This document shows, piece by piece, positions 1-15,348 of a DNA stretch of 64,000 nt; within the stretch, counting starts at the first letter, position 1; each line of letters begins with the position of its first letter. The stretch spans positions 26,376,187-26,440,186 of the forward strand of contig OX578284.1 of assembly GCA_951217055.1 (NCBI GenBank), read 5' to 3'. A program made the translations under genes and the position numbers. Source of the stretch: Gerris lacustris. Lineage: Eukaryota > Arthropoda > Insecta > Hemiptera > Gerridae. A model generated the notes under the pieces. The model saw only the letters and a program-made list of their open reading frames with translations, made no database searches and was not told the origin of the DNA.

Positions 1-105
1 TATTAAATTTGGAATATATTTTAAGAAATATCAAACTCGAAGGCGACATCAAGAAATGAAATATAGCTACAAATTTGGGGGCCCTACCCTAAAAAAAAAC
101 CCTTC
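1..105 (-). repeat. Fragment of the B-box-containing repeat family
   Basis: Reverse-oriented fragment sharing the GGCGA..GAAAT..AGCTACAAATTTGGGGG section with copies at 3130-3190 and 39985-40025. Confidence 0.5.
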
Positions 106-222
106 CTTTTTTTGTTTTCAAAAATAGTTCCACATCTTTGAATCAAACCACTTTTATATTTGCTTGAACCACATAAGCCGTTTGCCCGGGTAAAATCAAC
201 TTTCCGGGAAATTAATGTAACT

Positions 223-800
223 AGTCTGCCACTTAGTGTGGCACATAGCTTCCTCGCCTCCTATTCGTATACTTTAATGATTTTATGCTTTTTACAGCCA
301 TTTTTTGTCAAATTTATTTTTATTTATTCCCCCCTCCCCCGTTTTTTAAATAACTCAAAATTGTTTTCATTTTTTAAATTAATTAAAGTATCAATTTATC
401 AAAATTTAAGACAGTTGAAATTAATCTGGGGCTATATGTGCCCACATACTTTAGACAAACCATTCAAATTGCATTAAAATCAGATGAGCACTTTCAAATA
501 TGTAGATGATAATAATTGTACGTTTTTGAACATGTGGAATGGAAACAAAAGGGCGATGAATGTTAAACCTTATATGGGACCAACAATGGGCTAATTATGA
601 CCTACCACCCAAATTTCATTAATATCAGACGTGTAGTTTTCAAGGTATGTTGGTTCGCATAAATTGAGTGACACACCGACAGTCCGACAGACAAACGCGG
701 AACCAATAATGTTCCCTGATAATTTGAAATAGGAGACATCAAATGTTCGTTCTCCAGAACGATTACATAGCTTACGTTATCTTCGGTAAGCTCGAAAGCA
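223..800 (+). repeat. Interspersed repeat R1, copy 1
   Basis: Shares its start (CTGCCA..GTGTGGCACATAG) and end (CTTCGGTAAGCT.GAAAGCA) with 16315-16900, together with an internal section on the pattern CCAAATTTCAT.AA.ATC and CGGAACCA. Class unknown; no target duplication seen. Confidence 0.7.
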
Positions 801-2817
801 AACAATTTAATTTTGCTGAAATTCGTAAACTGAGTGTAAACAACTACCTGTATAAACACTTTTTAATATGCTGATAAATTGATTAAGGGGGCGCGGGAAG
901 CAAAGTGCTAGGAGTGCTTCTGGCGCTAGATTGATCTGAAAATCGTGAATAAATAAATTTAAATAATGTGATAAATAGATTTAAATTTATCCGTAAGAAA
1001 GTTTCATTCGAGCCTTTTCTCCTGATTTTTTATTATCTTTCATTTTAGAACTCAGGTTCTACTCAATATTTTTCATTGAAACAAAATGCCTCTAACACAC
1101 AACGCTGTGTATTAATATCACAAGTTTCTTTGTACTAACTACATCACAAGTTATTTATATTAACTCTACATTAACACAAGTTGTAATATTGGTAAAGTTA
1201 TTATTTCAAATTATTTCTTTAAACTAAATATACTCTTATTCTTTATTTGCTCTCAGAAATAATTAACTAACTGTGGTCAAATCTTAGGCCTGCCGAAGGA
1301 CTTATACAAATATATATGTGATGGAAAGCACGGGGTTACATTGTCGCTTCATCAGGTGTATAGACCTTAAAATTGGCATACACATTTATTTACCAAAAAT
1401 AAATAATAATGATGATTTTTACATACCAGCTTTAGTTTCTCATAGTTAACACAAATAATAAATTAGTAAATAGTATGAATTCACCACTCACATTAATCGA
1501 ACCAACAAGATATCTAATATAAATTTGATAAATTAATTCAATTGAAAAAAGAATGTAATGAGTAATAAATATATAAGTGATGATTTTAATCACTAGAAGA
1601 TATGAAATAATAATATTCTGGTAATTTTCGAAAATAAATGATAAGGAACATACCAGTAATCTGAGCATGGTTTGACTGTTTGAGTCTCGGAGGACTAGTG
1701 AAAATAGCTTGGGAGACATTCGTGTTTATATGGCATCTTGTCGGTCCCACCCGAACCCATCCTCAGCTTGGCTTCAGGACTTCAGGACCTACAGTTGTGT
1801 AAAAAGTTCAGAGTTCATCCTTCGGAAGAAGTGTTGTAAGAAATTTTTACTGTCAGGCACCTTCAAGTATTGAATTTCCCCGCCAAGAATATACCAACTA
1901 GCATCTCGAGATTATTGATTGCTATTAGAATAATACAAACTTTCATTTGATCCAACTTTTGGCTTTTTGGCCATGATAATCTCTTCTTTAATAATAAAAA
2001 CAACCTTTAAGGTGTTATATGCCTCCAGTTGATTTTTTTTCAGCATTTCGTAACCAAAAACCCCGAAAATTCATTGTATTTTTAAATGTAGAGATATGCA
2101 AAAGTAATTTGCATAGATTTATGGTGATAATTATCATAGTTTTATGTATTTGTTTATGAATTAATGAAGCACAGGTAAATCTTGCGTTTTTGCTTTAAGG
2201 GGTCATTTTTACTTTGATGACTAATTCTCTACGTGAAATTTACGCAAGTTTCATAAGCGAGATTCTTAAGATAAGACTTATTATAAACAATTCAGGATTA
2301 TTAGCCAAGTGTCAAGTTCGTTAAATACTATTTGTAAAAATATACTCGTACGTGGTCTAAAAGTAACCTTGGTAACATAATAACTTGAATTATGAATTTA
2401 ATTATTATATACACATTTATTTGTATGTATAAGTTTATGGGTATATTAAGCTATAAATATATATTAGATCACAAGAACATGAATATGTCTCGAGAAGGAG
2501 GCGAAATTAAGTCGTAAAAGGTGAATTAGAATATTTATTCCTCTAAGCCCTAAGCTGTCCAAAATCTCTACAATTAATGAATATGAGGAACACTAACAAC
2601 TTAAAAGATAATATTTATATTGAAATTTCGTTGTATAATTTTTTTTTAGAGAATCGAATGTTGTTTAATCATGTGCATACACAGATAGTTATCATAAAAA
2701 TTGTAAGAATAATAACCGCATACATATTTATTTTGATGAAAAATTAGTATAATTATACATGTATTTGTAAAAAATAACTCAAAATAATGCATAATATATC
2801 TAAAAAAAATAAAACAA
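801..2817. other. Intergenic, AT-rich
   Basis: No coding signal. A short motif TAGGCCTGCC near 1285, followed by a section ending GCACGGGGTT near 1330, recurs near 18473, 24722 and 52620. Confidence 0.6.
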
Positions 2818-3340
2818 ATCGGTCCGAGACAACTCAGACAAACTTTCTCATATACGAGTTCATAATTACTAAGCCCATTGTGTTCCATTTATTATTTTTC
2901 GTAGGTACATTTAATTATTATTGATTTCCTCGAAATTTATCATAAAAATAACTTCTCCTCGGCGGGGAATCGAACCTGGCCTCTCAATGTCCGCGTTTAA
3001 AGCTATTTTCTCAGGAACTATATTTTTCCCGGGAAAAAGGCTTGTATCGCTAGGTTTGTATTTAAATGGACTACATTTTAGAATTTTTTAATCAAAATCG
3101 TCGGAACCGTTTTCGAGAAATAATTGTTTTTTCAGAGTTTTTGGGGAGTAGCGCCCCCAAATTTTGAGCTAAACTTCATTTCGCGATTTCGCCTCGGGTT
3201 ATTATTTTTCTGAACATGTATGCCAAATTTCGTCAAAATCGGCCCTGTAGTTTAGGCGCCAGACGTCTGCACAGACAGACGACATACACACATTTTGTAA
3301 AAACCACTTTTTTGGACTCAGGGGACCTCAAAACGTGTAA

Positions 3341-4120
3341 GGCCCTATTCACACGGTGAAACTCAAATCTCCTGGAAACTAGGAGACTCTGCGACCAAGA
3401 GACTCAGCACGTGTAATTAGGTGGCGGCATTCAGACGGGGATACTCCAGTACCGGCGACTAGGAGACCGTGCAACTATGAAACCATGCGACTCTGCATGC
3501 TGGTCTCGTAGTCTCCCAATCTCTCAGTTTCCTACAAAACCTTCCTTTTGTAACTACCTACGTGAACATGATTTATAATTATTAATTACCATATTATATG
3601 TGTAATAAAATATGTATTATATAATGTATTATATTATATATAATATATTATATTATATAATATATTATATTTTATTATTAAATATTTATAATATAATGAT
3701 TTATAATTATTAATTAATGTATAATATTTATAATAAAATATATATTATATTATGTAATATATTAAATATTATATTATATTATATTATTATAGTATATTAT
3801 ATTATAAAATATTTATTATTAATAATTAATTATTATTACCGGTGGTAATAATAAAACTGGATAATGATGTCCTCATCGCTACTAGAATCACTAGACATAG
3901 ACATTGTTTAGGGATGTAGGTACACAAATATGAAAAAACTGGATGTTTGCACAGCCTATTGTCGGTGAAAACTGACTTTACTTCCTAAACGTAGTTTGAT
4001 TGCGCAACTCGAGTCGTGGTAGTGTGAAGATGAAGGGAGACTTGAGTCGCGCAGTCTCCCAGTCTCCTGGTCGCGAGACAGCTCGAAACGCGATTTGCGT
4101 TTCACCGTGTGAATAGGGCC
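3341..4120. mobile_element. PIF/Harbinger-like non-autonomous DNA transposon
   Basis: Perfect 22-bp terminal inverted repeats beginning GGCCCTATTCACACGG, extended to 29 bp with one mismatch. It is flanked by TAA at 3338-3340 and 4121-4123. A 3-bp TWA duplication is typical of PIF/Harbinger. The uninterrupted site GTGTAAAT is visible in sister repeats near 9855 and 56620. The interior has GGAGACT-type subrepeats, an AT-rich satellite-like stretch (3590-3835) and a short minus-strand frame. Confidence 0.85.
3836..3904 (-). pseudogene. Truncated 22-codon frame inside the Harbinger-like element
   Basis: Encodes M-S-M-SSDSSSDEDIIIQ and stops soon after. A Ser/Asp-rich start like this would fit the N-terminus of a lost transposase frame, but that is inference. 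It stops at the edge of the AT-rich filler. Confidence 0.4.
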
Positions 4121-4283
4121 TAAATCCAAATCAAAATCTAAAAAATCGAATTTTCGCGCCATCACAATACTTTCTCTTTATATGAGAAAGTAAAAAACAG
4201 ATTCCGACTTGAAAATAAATTATTATTTAATCAATTATTATATATCTTTTTTAACTAACCGGGTTAGTGACAGTTCTTTAAAT

Positions 4284-5395
4284 AGACTGCTAATTAATGT
4301 GGCACATAGCTCCCTCACATCCTATCATGTACTTTGCTTTATTGTTATGTATATTATATCAACATTATTTTAACGTTGACGAGGGTATGTAAAATAAATA
4401 AGTAAAAATGTAAGTAAAAAGCAGTGGCAATATTCAGAGTGTTCAAATTCGTAAAGCAAAAGTCGTTAGGAGTGAGAGTAGGTTTATAGTTTGAGAGCAG
4501 TTCGATAACGTGTGCACAGAAGTGAATACAACAGTTTACAACAGATAGCGAATGAAGCCCGGTCGCCTGGTCTCGAGGTCCCTAGGCTCGCTGTTGAAGA
4601 GGTAGGTCAATAGAGAGGTGGGGTAACCATGTCAACTCCTATTCCCCTCGTATATCTCCCTCCCCGCGTTCTCTCCATAATATATGTATATAACGTTGTA
4701 CGTTGTCCAACGAACTCGTCCTGTGCATTGGTAAAATGAAATTTCATCAAAATCGGTCTACTTTTACTTAAGTTACTTACAGCGGCTTTTGGTGCGAATC
4801 TGCTATCTTCGATACTTCTTCAGGAGGGCTTACTACTTATACGAACATTTATCTGAGCGCCTTGAACTCTCGTCTTTGCGTCGGAGGAGGAAAGCCTATG
4901 AAATTTTGTACCTCTCTAAGGCCCTAAATGGCGAGTTTCGCTGTGAGGAAGTTGCCTCACAAGTTGTCATCCTACCTGTTGGACGTCGAGCTAGCAGATT
5001 TGCGTATATCAGGCAGATATCTGGCATATGTCCCTTAGTTCGTTGCGTCCATTCTCTTAATTCTCTGTGCAGTACTAACAATGATACCAAAGTCTCTACC
5101 CTATTAAAACTTAAAACCATTCTTTCTCTCCTGGGCCAAATTACCGGCCAGTAATTTTTACTAAGTAATTAATCCTCTTGAGTGCATATCTCGTGGCTTC
5201 ACGGCTGCATAAGGCTCATGCAATAAAAAAAAAAAAAGTTATTATATCACGTTTCTGACACACAGAAGGGTTCGCTGACACACAGACCGACGGACAGACA
5301 GACAGACACGAGACCAAAAATGTTCCCTGATGTCTAAAACGAATTCATGTCTTGGAATTTGTTGATATCGGAGTCCTTATAATTTTAGGATTTTA
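4284..5395 (+). repeat. Interspersed repeat R1, copy 2 (interrupted)
   Basis: Same start as copy 1 (CTGC..TGTGGCACATAGCT). Its later part (near 4735 and 5250-5390, with the AAAAATGTTCCCTGATGTCT section) is separated by a LINE fragment. Confidence 0.55.
4789..5237 (+). mobile_element. 5'-truncated non-LTR retrotransposon (Jockey/CR1-type) 3' end
   Basis: A 121-residue frame (4789-5154) resembles the region after reverse transcriptase in Jockey-type LINEs: an LSSLRRRRKAYEILYLSKAL..G segment, then a V..P..RR..R pattern. It is followed by a short 3' UTR and an A-tail (5223-5237). The flanks AAGTTACT and AAGTTATT may be a mutated target duplication. Family assigned from pattern recognition only. 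Confidence 0.6.
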
Positions 5396-6364
5396 GGGAT
5401 CATACCCCCTGACCTACTGTAGCTAGAGATTTGAAATTTGGTAGACAAGTCAAACTTTTTTGCCCAAAAACAGGAAAAATGTTGCGAACTTCACAACTCA
5501 AAATTTCTTCGATCAGCGAGCAATTGCGAACCGGTCGCAACTTTTTTTATTTTATGTAATTTTTGAGTGGGGTATCATTGTAAAGGTATTGAAATGTAGA
5601 TTACAAATTTATATCGTGTTAACAAAATGGCCATATAACCCCCGAAATTACCAAACCAAATCCCCCATTAAAGGCCCCCCTTCCCCATACAAAAAGGCCT
5701 TAAAATGAGGAAAAATACATAAATATATTTCTCTGTGGGCCTAAGATATTTGCGGGAGTTAATATAAAAAAGTCAAATTTTGGAAATTTTAGGTGGTCGT
5801 AACTGTTGGGACCTAAAATATTTTTTTTTTTTTTTTGGTAATTTTTAAGTAGGGTGTCATATTAAAGGTATTGAAATGTAGATTACAAATATATATCGTG
5901 TCTAAAATGGCGACCATTGTACCTACGAAATTACCAAATAAGTGCATACCTAAGATCCTAAAGGATAATATTATACAGAACTTGTTCCTCTTAAGTGCAA
6001 CTTTTTATACTTTTTTTAGTAAAAAATGTAGGGGAAATATAAATTTTTATGATCGAAGAAACCCTTTTAGTAGCTTGCTGGCAAGTACATGTCGGGACGT
6101 TTTTTACTGTAAACATGAACAATTTGAAATAACCGAATTAAATGGATGTTTAGAAATAGGTGGGGCATATTATGCAGATTTACCCCACACAATAAATATC
6201 ATGCTCGTCATCATTTTGAAAAGGGGAAGGGGGAGGAAACACAGGTCTTCACACAAAGTATTTGTAATAGTAATAACTGATAACAGGTTTCTAACTGAAT
6301 CTGAAAATTCCATATTAGTTTTTCACTGTTAACAGTAACATGGTATCGAAGTGACATATAGTTA
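5396..6364. repeat. AT-rich region with a ~100-bp imperfect duplication
   Basis: Segments 5561-5660 and 5841-5940 are similar (both contain TTGAAATGTAGATTACAAAT and a later GAAATTACCAAA). Open frames here (up to 153 codons at 5871-6332) match no family I know. Confidence 0.5.
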
Positions 6365-6905
6365 GGGTTACCATAATTTATGAAGGCCAGATCCGGACAG
6401 AGGAATACCGGGGGGGGGGGGGGGCTGGAGAGAAAATTTGAAAAAAAAAAAATATATACCTATATAATATTGGGGAACTAAATAAGTTACAAATATATAA
6501 ATACTTTATAATATTTATTAATATAATGTTTATTTATAAATATTTATTTATTAATATCATAATCAACTTTTTCTAGTCTCTGCTAGGTCCAGGGAACTTT
6601 AGTTCATGCTTCATACTTTTAGATGAACTAATTTTCCTTAGAAAAAGCTTGTAATTTTTGATATTGTCGTGAAATTCTGAGTATGTCATAATAGAATTTG
6701 CTTTACTATTAAAAAGCTCGAAGCTCTTTTACAACTGACAGAGGTAATCTTCCTCTTTCAGGCGTCCAAATAGACCCCATTACAGCTTTTGCTGCGTGTA
6801 CCGTTCATTTTAGTAAAATCCGGACATTTCTCAAATCCGGACGCCAAACCGGACAGATGTTTCAAATCCGGACTGCCCGGACGAAATCCGGACGTATGGT
6901 AACCC
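6365..6905. mobile_element. TA-flanked MITE with TIR GGGTTACCATA
   Basis: Left end GGGTTACCATA and right end TATGGTAACCC, each bordered by TA. The right half contains repeated AATCCGGAC motifs (about six between 6818 and 6893), and a G-run lies at 6411-6424. Non-autonomous; superfamily uncertain (TA duplication suggests Tc1/mariner). Confidence 0.65.
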
Positions 6906-6907
6906 TA

Positions 6908-8821
6908 CGATATAGTGGATAATATATTGCTAATGATAAAATATATGTAGTAAAGTAAAAAAGGGTTAGATATTTAAAACTTTTTTAAAAAACGGGTTAG
7001 ATATATATTTTTTTTTTAAAAATAAACGGGTTAGATATTTTAAACTTTATTAGGTTAAATTCTTTATTCCATCTCAAACATTGGGGGGGGGGACGCGTCC
7101 CCCCTGTGGTTGATTTACAATACATTTTGTTTATATGTCTGATTCGAATGTCATTAGACAACCGTTGTCTAATCTAAAGTTTCAGCTTTAATATTTTTTC
7201 TAATAAATGGTGGTATAAAAGTCACGCGAATAAATCAAATGAAGTTTCAAAACAAACGAATTTTTGGTATTTTCCTTCTAAAACTTTTAACTAAACACAG
7301 TTTTTATTTTAATAAAAATGCATGCCTATCACTTCAACGGATCTATCTTTACATCAGCCTATGTCGTGACACGGAAGAGAAACACCATCAATTTCACATA
7401 TGTTTTTTTTTTTTTTTTTTTCTAAGAAGCGCGGTGAAAGGTCATTATGTTTTTGATATCTTTTTTCGGACTTTTCTCTCATGAAGTAAATGAGTTTTTT
7501 TTTGGGCGTTCTTAATATTTTAAGATTAACTAAATGAAGCTGTGGTCGGGTAGTATGGATGTAGATGTTACAACTTAACATATAAGTGTCTAAGTCAAAA
7601 TTTTACTGTTGCTTATTTGCAAAATTATACTGTGGCATTTTTAGTATAGTCGTGGAATTATATTACTTAACCTTATGATATTTCCGTTTGTGCTACTACA
7701 TAATTAATTTTATAATGGTCCATAAATAACTGACTATTTTCGCTATTATGTTTTAAGCCAGCCTATTACGTTCGGTCTAGATGAGATAATAAAAAATCAA
7801 GTAACAAAGGTATTAACTTGATGTGTAGTCTTCATCGGGTAGGCTCATAATAAACAGCTTGGTTTTCTGGTGAAATCCGTGTCACGAAGGGGTTGAATTC
7901 CGACGTTTCGCTTCCACTATTGGAAGCATCTCAGGTGCATCGTGATGTTTAATTGAAGCAACAACAAGACATACTGAGTATGTACCAAGCTGTTTGTAAC
8001 AAAGGTATTGGCTAGGGTTATAAGAAGCAGGACTAATATATTACTTGTGTTAGCTTTGTGACAGAGCAATCCGTCAACGAATAATTTGCCGCGAATAATA
8101 ATAGTTATTTGCCGAATCAAATAATGACTGCTCGTATATAATATATGTTTTGAGGAGTCACCTTATTTCCTATTATCATTATCAGTATAACCCATGGATG
8201 AAGCATACTTAGATATTTTATTTTATTTTTAAGTAAGTTAATTTTCCAAAACATCTGTGTGGCAAACTCGAAATAAACTTTTCCGCATATATGTACTAGT
8301 ATTGCATTTGAATCCCATAATATCTCATTTTATATATATATTATTAAAAATATTTATAGAATGTCCATGTAGTTGTTTACATTTCGTTTCCATTTAAGCG
8401 GGGATACATTTATTTTAATCAATATCCGGGATACTAGAACTTCTGAAGAAAATAACTTTTATGGTCAAATTCGTATTTAAATTATATATGTACAGTACAT
8501 ACATTTAAATTGTCCACGATACACTGATACATTGATATGTTCGTTGGTAATATTTGTTATTTTTCAGAGCAATTAATGTAGGATTAAATATATGTTTTGT
8601 TGAGACTTGAGTTGTCTTTTACCCTAATATTAGTATCAGTACGATCAAAGCATATTATAGATATTTTATTTTTATTACATATTGATAAATAGTATTTTCA
8701 CTAAGACAAAAGAGATTAATTGGGTACAAGTTAAATTTCTCCCTAAACTATGGTTTTGGGGTTTGTGGTGTGCAGTTTAGTGTTTCTGTCCCCGAGGTTA
8801 AAACATGTAGCGGTAAAGTTA
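6908..8821. other. Intergenic, AT-rich, one repeat arm
   Basis: About 7845-7985 matches one arm of the fold-back at 24763-25016 (GAAATCCGTGTCACGAAGGG, then CGACGTTTCGCTTCC). Otherwise nothing recognised. Confidence 0.55.
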
Positions 8822-9356
8822 GTTCAAGGCAGCGCCGGCGCTACGCACAGGCGGAGCAGGCGGCCGCCTGTGGCGCCCAAATTCAGGGGGAGGCCGATGA
8901 CACCCTCAGTTTGTTTTATTTTATAAATTGAAAAACAAAATCTAAGGAAGCAAAACGATAATAATGTGCGTAACCCGCGTACTGAGTAGGCAGTTATAGA
9001 TGGAACCCTAGTAATAACACCCCTAGACAATATCTTATCAGGTGCTGTTTTAGTTTTAGTAGCCGAGCTAATCGTATTTTGGGTTTAATTCTCGGTTACA
9101 CCGGTGTTATTTCTTTTTATTCCTAAAAAAAAATATCGGCTGTCTTTGCTATTATATGAGTACATATATTTATCTATGTATGTATTTTTCTTTCTCTCGT
9201 AACCCTCCTTAAGTCTTTTCCATTACACCTCATATATCTTTTTTTATTTATTCACTTAACTCTTTTCTTACCCCTTGTTATATTTTCTACCCTTCTCTTA
9301 ATTTGTTAATTTTTATAAGTACTTATGTATCTCTCCTAATCCTAATAAAATAAAAA

Positions 9357-9931
9357 TCGGTCTGAGACAAATCAGAAAAAGTTTTTCATATAATATATAC
9401 GAGTTCATAATTACTTAGCCCAGTATTTTCCATTTATTAGTTTTAGTAGGTACATTTAATTATTATTTAACATTTTCATCAAAATTTAAAAATAACTTCT
9501 CCTCGGCGGGGAATCGATCCTGGCCTCTCTCCGTCTGCGGTTAAAGCTATTTTCTCAGGAACTAGATTTTTCCAGGGAAAACGGCTTATATCGTTAGATT
9601 CGTATTTAAATGGACTATATTTTAGATTTTTTTTAATCAAAATCGTCGGAACCCTTTTCCAAACATAATTTTTTTACACGTTTTTTTGGGGGGTAGCGGC
9701 TCCAAAGTTGGAGCTAAAATTCATTTCAGGGTATGATTTTCTGAACATGTATACACCAAATTTTCTCGTCTGCACAGTCGTCAGACAGACGACAGAGGAC
9801 AGACATTTTTTAAAAACCGCTTTTTTGGACTCAGCGGACCTCAAAACGTGTAAATTTATCAAAATTTCAAGATATAATTTTTGCCCCATCACAAATATTT
9901 TTACTTTCTCATTATATGAGAAAGTAAAAAT
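9357..9931 (-). repeat. B-box-containing repeat inside the hAT-like element
   Basis: Aligns with 2818-4191 and 56150-56690. It ends in a palindrome (ACTTTCTCATTATATGAGAAAGT at about 9902-9924, given here only as a position). Part of the same segment also lies inside the relative at 48225-49531, so it joined before the hAT-like element spread. Confidence 0.7.
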
Positions 9932-9969
9932 ATAAAGCTCAGTTCTGTTGTAGGTGTCTTCCTCTGGCA

Positions 9970-10204
9970 CTTCTTTAGTTTGTTACTCCCCTTATAAAAA
10001 AAAAAAAAACAGAGGGGAGTAACAATCTAAAGAAGGTGTACGGAATGTTCTTCTTTAGACTGTTACACCCCTTATAAAAACAGAAATGGTATATTCCTTG
10101 GTCCCAAACTACATTGGACTAAAAATCTCTTTTTTTCTTAATAGTTATTTAGTCAAAGATATTTTTATTCTAAAGCAACTTAGGGGAGTAACTGTCTAAA
10201 GAAG
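9970..10204. mobile_element. Modular-core MITE, TTACTCCCC-ended, copy M1
   Basis: Bounded by CTTCTTTAG..GTTACTCCCC and its inverse. A small inner inverted pair (9970-10035), a spacer GTGTACGGAATGTTC, then a core with TCCCAAACTACATTGGACTA and TTAATAGTTATTTAG. Confidence 0.75.
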
Positions 10205-11576
10205 TACCCTTCCTCTAATATTGAGTTTTTAAAAATAGCCTACTTTACTTTATTACTCAATATCTATTATAGCTAAATAATAGTGACATGCACTATTTTA
10301 AAAAGCAGCCAGGTTATATTAAATAGACTTTGTTCTGCCCTCTGTCTTTGTTCGAGCGATTGAAAGTGGAAAAATGATTTTATTTTAAAATGTTGAAAAT
10401 ATGTTAAGTTGTTATACTTTAAGAACAAAAAAAGACGAGACTGTCCGAAGTTAACAAAAGTTGGCTTATTAGTAAAAATTTACTTTTTAATCTAATCTAA
10501 AATAAAGTATCGGAGGAGGCATGTTTCATTATAATTCACAATATAATGTCCACTAAGGATAATATAAAAAATATGGCCATAGAAAATTTCAGGGCCCCAG
10601 AAAAAAATAATTATTTATGTATGATTTTATATTTAAATATTATATTTTTTTCCTCAAATGATATTAATATTATAAAATTTTAGACATCCCAAAATTAAGT
10701 TACATAGGCATGTCCCAGTGACAGTTTAGGCCTACTTATTTTTTATAATATCAATACTATTTTTACTAACATAAAATCGGAATATTTTAGATTAAATAGT
10801 AAAATATTAAGGCTTACCATCTTATAGGCCAACTATGTATATCCATTTTTAGGGTCCGTATAGGCGAAACCAAACCGAGAACAATTATTATAATTTCTTT
10901 GACTTTGCCTGGAGGTCGTTAAAGGTTCTTTATTCCCGAAAGAACCCAACACAAAAATTTGAAACTTTCTAGTTATTTTTTGTGTAATAACCCAAATAAA
11001 TGTAAAGAAAGCCCATAAAAATCACCCTTCTTTCACCCCCCCCCCCCCCCCGATCAAAACATTTCCTATTTCAAAGGGGCGGCCAAAAACCGTCTTGCCT
11101 GTGGCGGCCAAAAGTGTAGCACCGGCGCTGGTTCAAGGTTTACTAAATTATGGTATCCTGTGGTTTCCTTTACAGATAAATCGACCAGGTATGATAATTT
11201 GGTAGAAATAATAATCTCTTTATTAATAGTAGAAATAGTAGTATTTTCCTCGGTCAGAACCCTTATTAATCTTTATATACGAGATAAAAAAAATGAAGAT
11301 CTTATTGATCTTTATCTTTTTCGTAAATAAATTCCAATATACCACTGTGTAACTGACTGACTCACCTCGGTATCGCTGAAACTTCTGGACATACGATCAA
11401 GGAACTTTGTTGGTAGGTTCCTTCATCGCAATAAGATACTCGATAAGAAATCTTTTTAGAATCCAACTTTTTGATGTAAGATTACGGTGAATTATATAGA
11501 AAATTTGCCTGCATGGTATTTCCGAAACCAATTTTACTAGGACCTTGAAATTTTAGATTTGGTGCCTTTTAGGGCA

Positions 11577-11752
11577 CTTCTTTAGATTGTTACAACCCCT
11601 ATAAAACAACTAAGGGGAGTAACAATCTATAAAGAAGGCGTACGGAATGCTCTTCTTTAGACTGTTACTCCCCTTATAAAAACAGAAATGTGATGTTCCT
11701 TTGTCCCAATGTACATTGGACTAAACATCCCTTTGTCTTAATAGTTATTTAA
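11577..11752. mobile_element. Modular-core MITE, TTACTCCCC-ended, copy M2 (right end missing)
   Basis: Same order as M1: inner inverted pair, spacer GCGTACGGAATGCTC, then core (ACATTGGACTAAACATCCC). It breaks off after the core. Confidence 0.7.
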
Positions 11753-14830
<3,078 letters not shown>

Positions 14831-15348
14831 GTGTCTGATTGACATCAAGCTAAAATTTTGTGTATAAGTTATTCTTTTGGTGCATTTTAGGATTATGTGG
14901 TTGGCTAAGTTCGTCAGCAGGACAGAGCTTGGCAATAGGCATTTGAAAAAAAAACAAAGTGTTGGGGAGCGCCCATGTCGCACTCATTTTGGTGGACAAT
15001 ATGATTTTAATATTCCTGAGTACAAAATTAGTTAGAAGACCAAAAAACAAGTTGATATTAGTTTGTCACTTGACAGGTTAGTTATTCAAATCAAAGTGGT
15101 CACCTATCAAGTGACAAACTAACATCATCTTGACTTTTAGTATACCGACTAATTCTGTACTCAGGATCATGAAAATCACATTGCCCAGCATAAAAATGGC
15201 TAGGACATGGCCGCTCTCCACCGGTTTTTTTTTCAAATACCTATTGCCAAGCTATGTCCCGCAGACGAACTTTGCCGACCACATATTCTTAAAAGGCACT
15301 AAAAGATTAACTTTTATACAAAATTCTAGCTTGATGTTAGTCAGACAC
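14831..15348. repeat. Long fold-back repeat, ~248-bp arms
   Basis: Arm 14831-15078 is the reverse complement of 15102-15348 with clear divergence (roughly three quarters identical by eye) and a 23-nt loop. The innermost stem around TTAGTTTGTCACTTGA is nearly perfect. Frames in both arms are mirror images of one another, so they are not genes. Confidence 0.82.

Larger units (their letters stand above)
2818..4191 (-). repeat. B-box-containing repeat, copy interrupted by a MITE
   Basis: Copy of the dispersed family that carries GGTTCGATTCC on the minus strand (2966-2976), a match to the Pol III B box. Its right end carries TATGAGAAAGTAAAAA, which several other copies share. It is split by the 780-bp element at 3341-4120; removing that element and one TAA restores a continuous copy like those at 9357 and 56150. 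Confidence 0.75.
8830..11130. mobile_element. hAT-like non-autonomous DNA transposon with 8-bp target duplication
   Basis: Ends are CAGCGCCGGCGCTAC and its inverted partner (one mismatch in 15). GTTCAAGG flanks both sides (8822-8829 and 11131-11138). An 8-bp duplication and CAG-type ends are hallmarks of hAT elements. The 2301-bp interior has no transposase frame. It carries a B-box-family copy (9357-9931) and a modular-core MITE (9970-10204). A C16 tract lies at 11036-11051. Confidence 0.87.

Noticed and set aside
2961..2985. tRNA gene suggested by GGTTCGATTCC on the minus strand
   Set aside because: No cloverleaf or acceptor stem can be built around it; it lies in a dispersed repeat.
5871..6332. 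153-codon frame
   Set aside because: Overlaps a duplicated repeat segment and has no recognisable domain or splice context.
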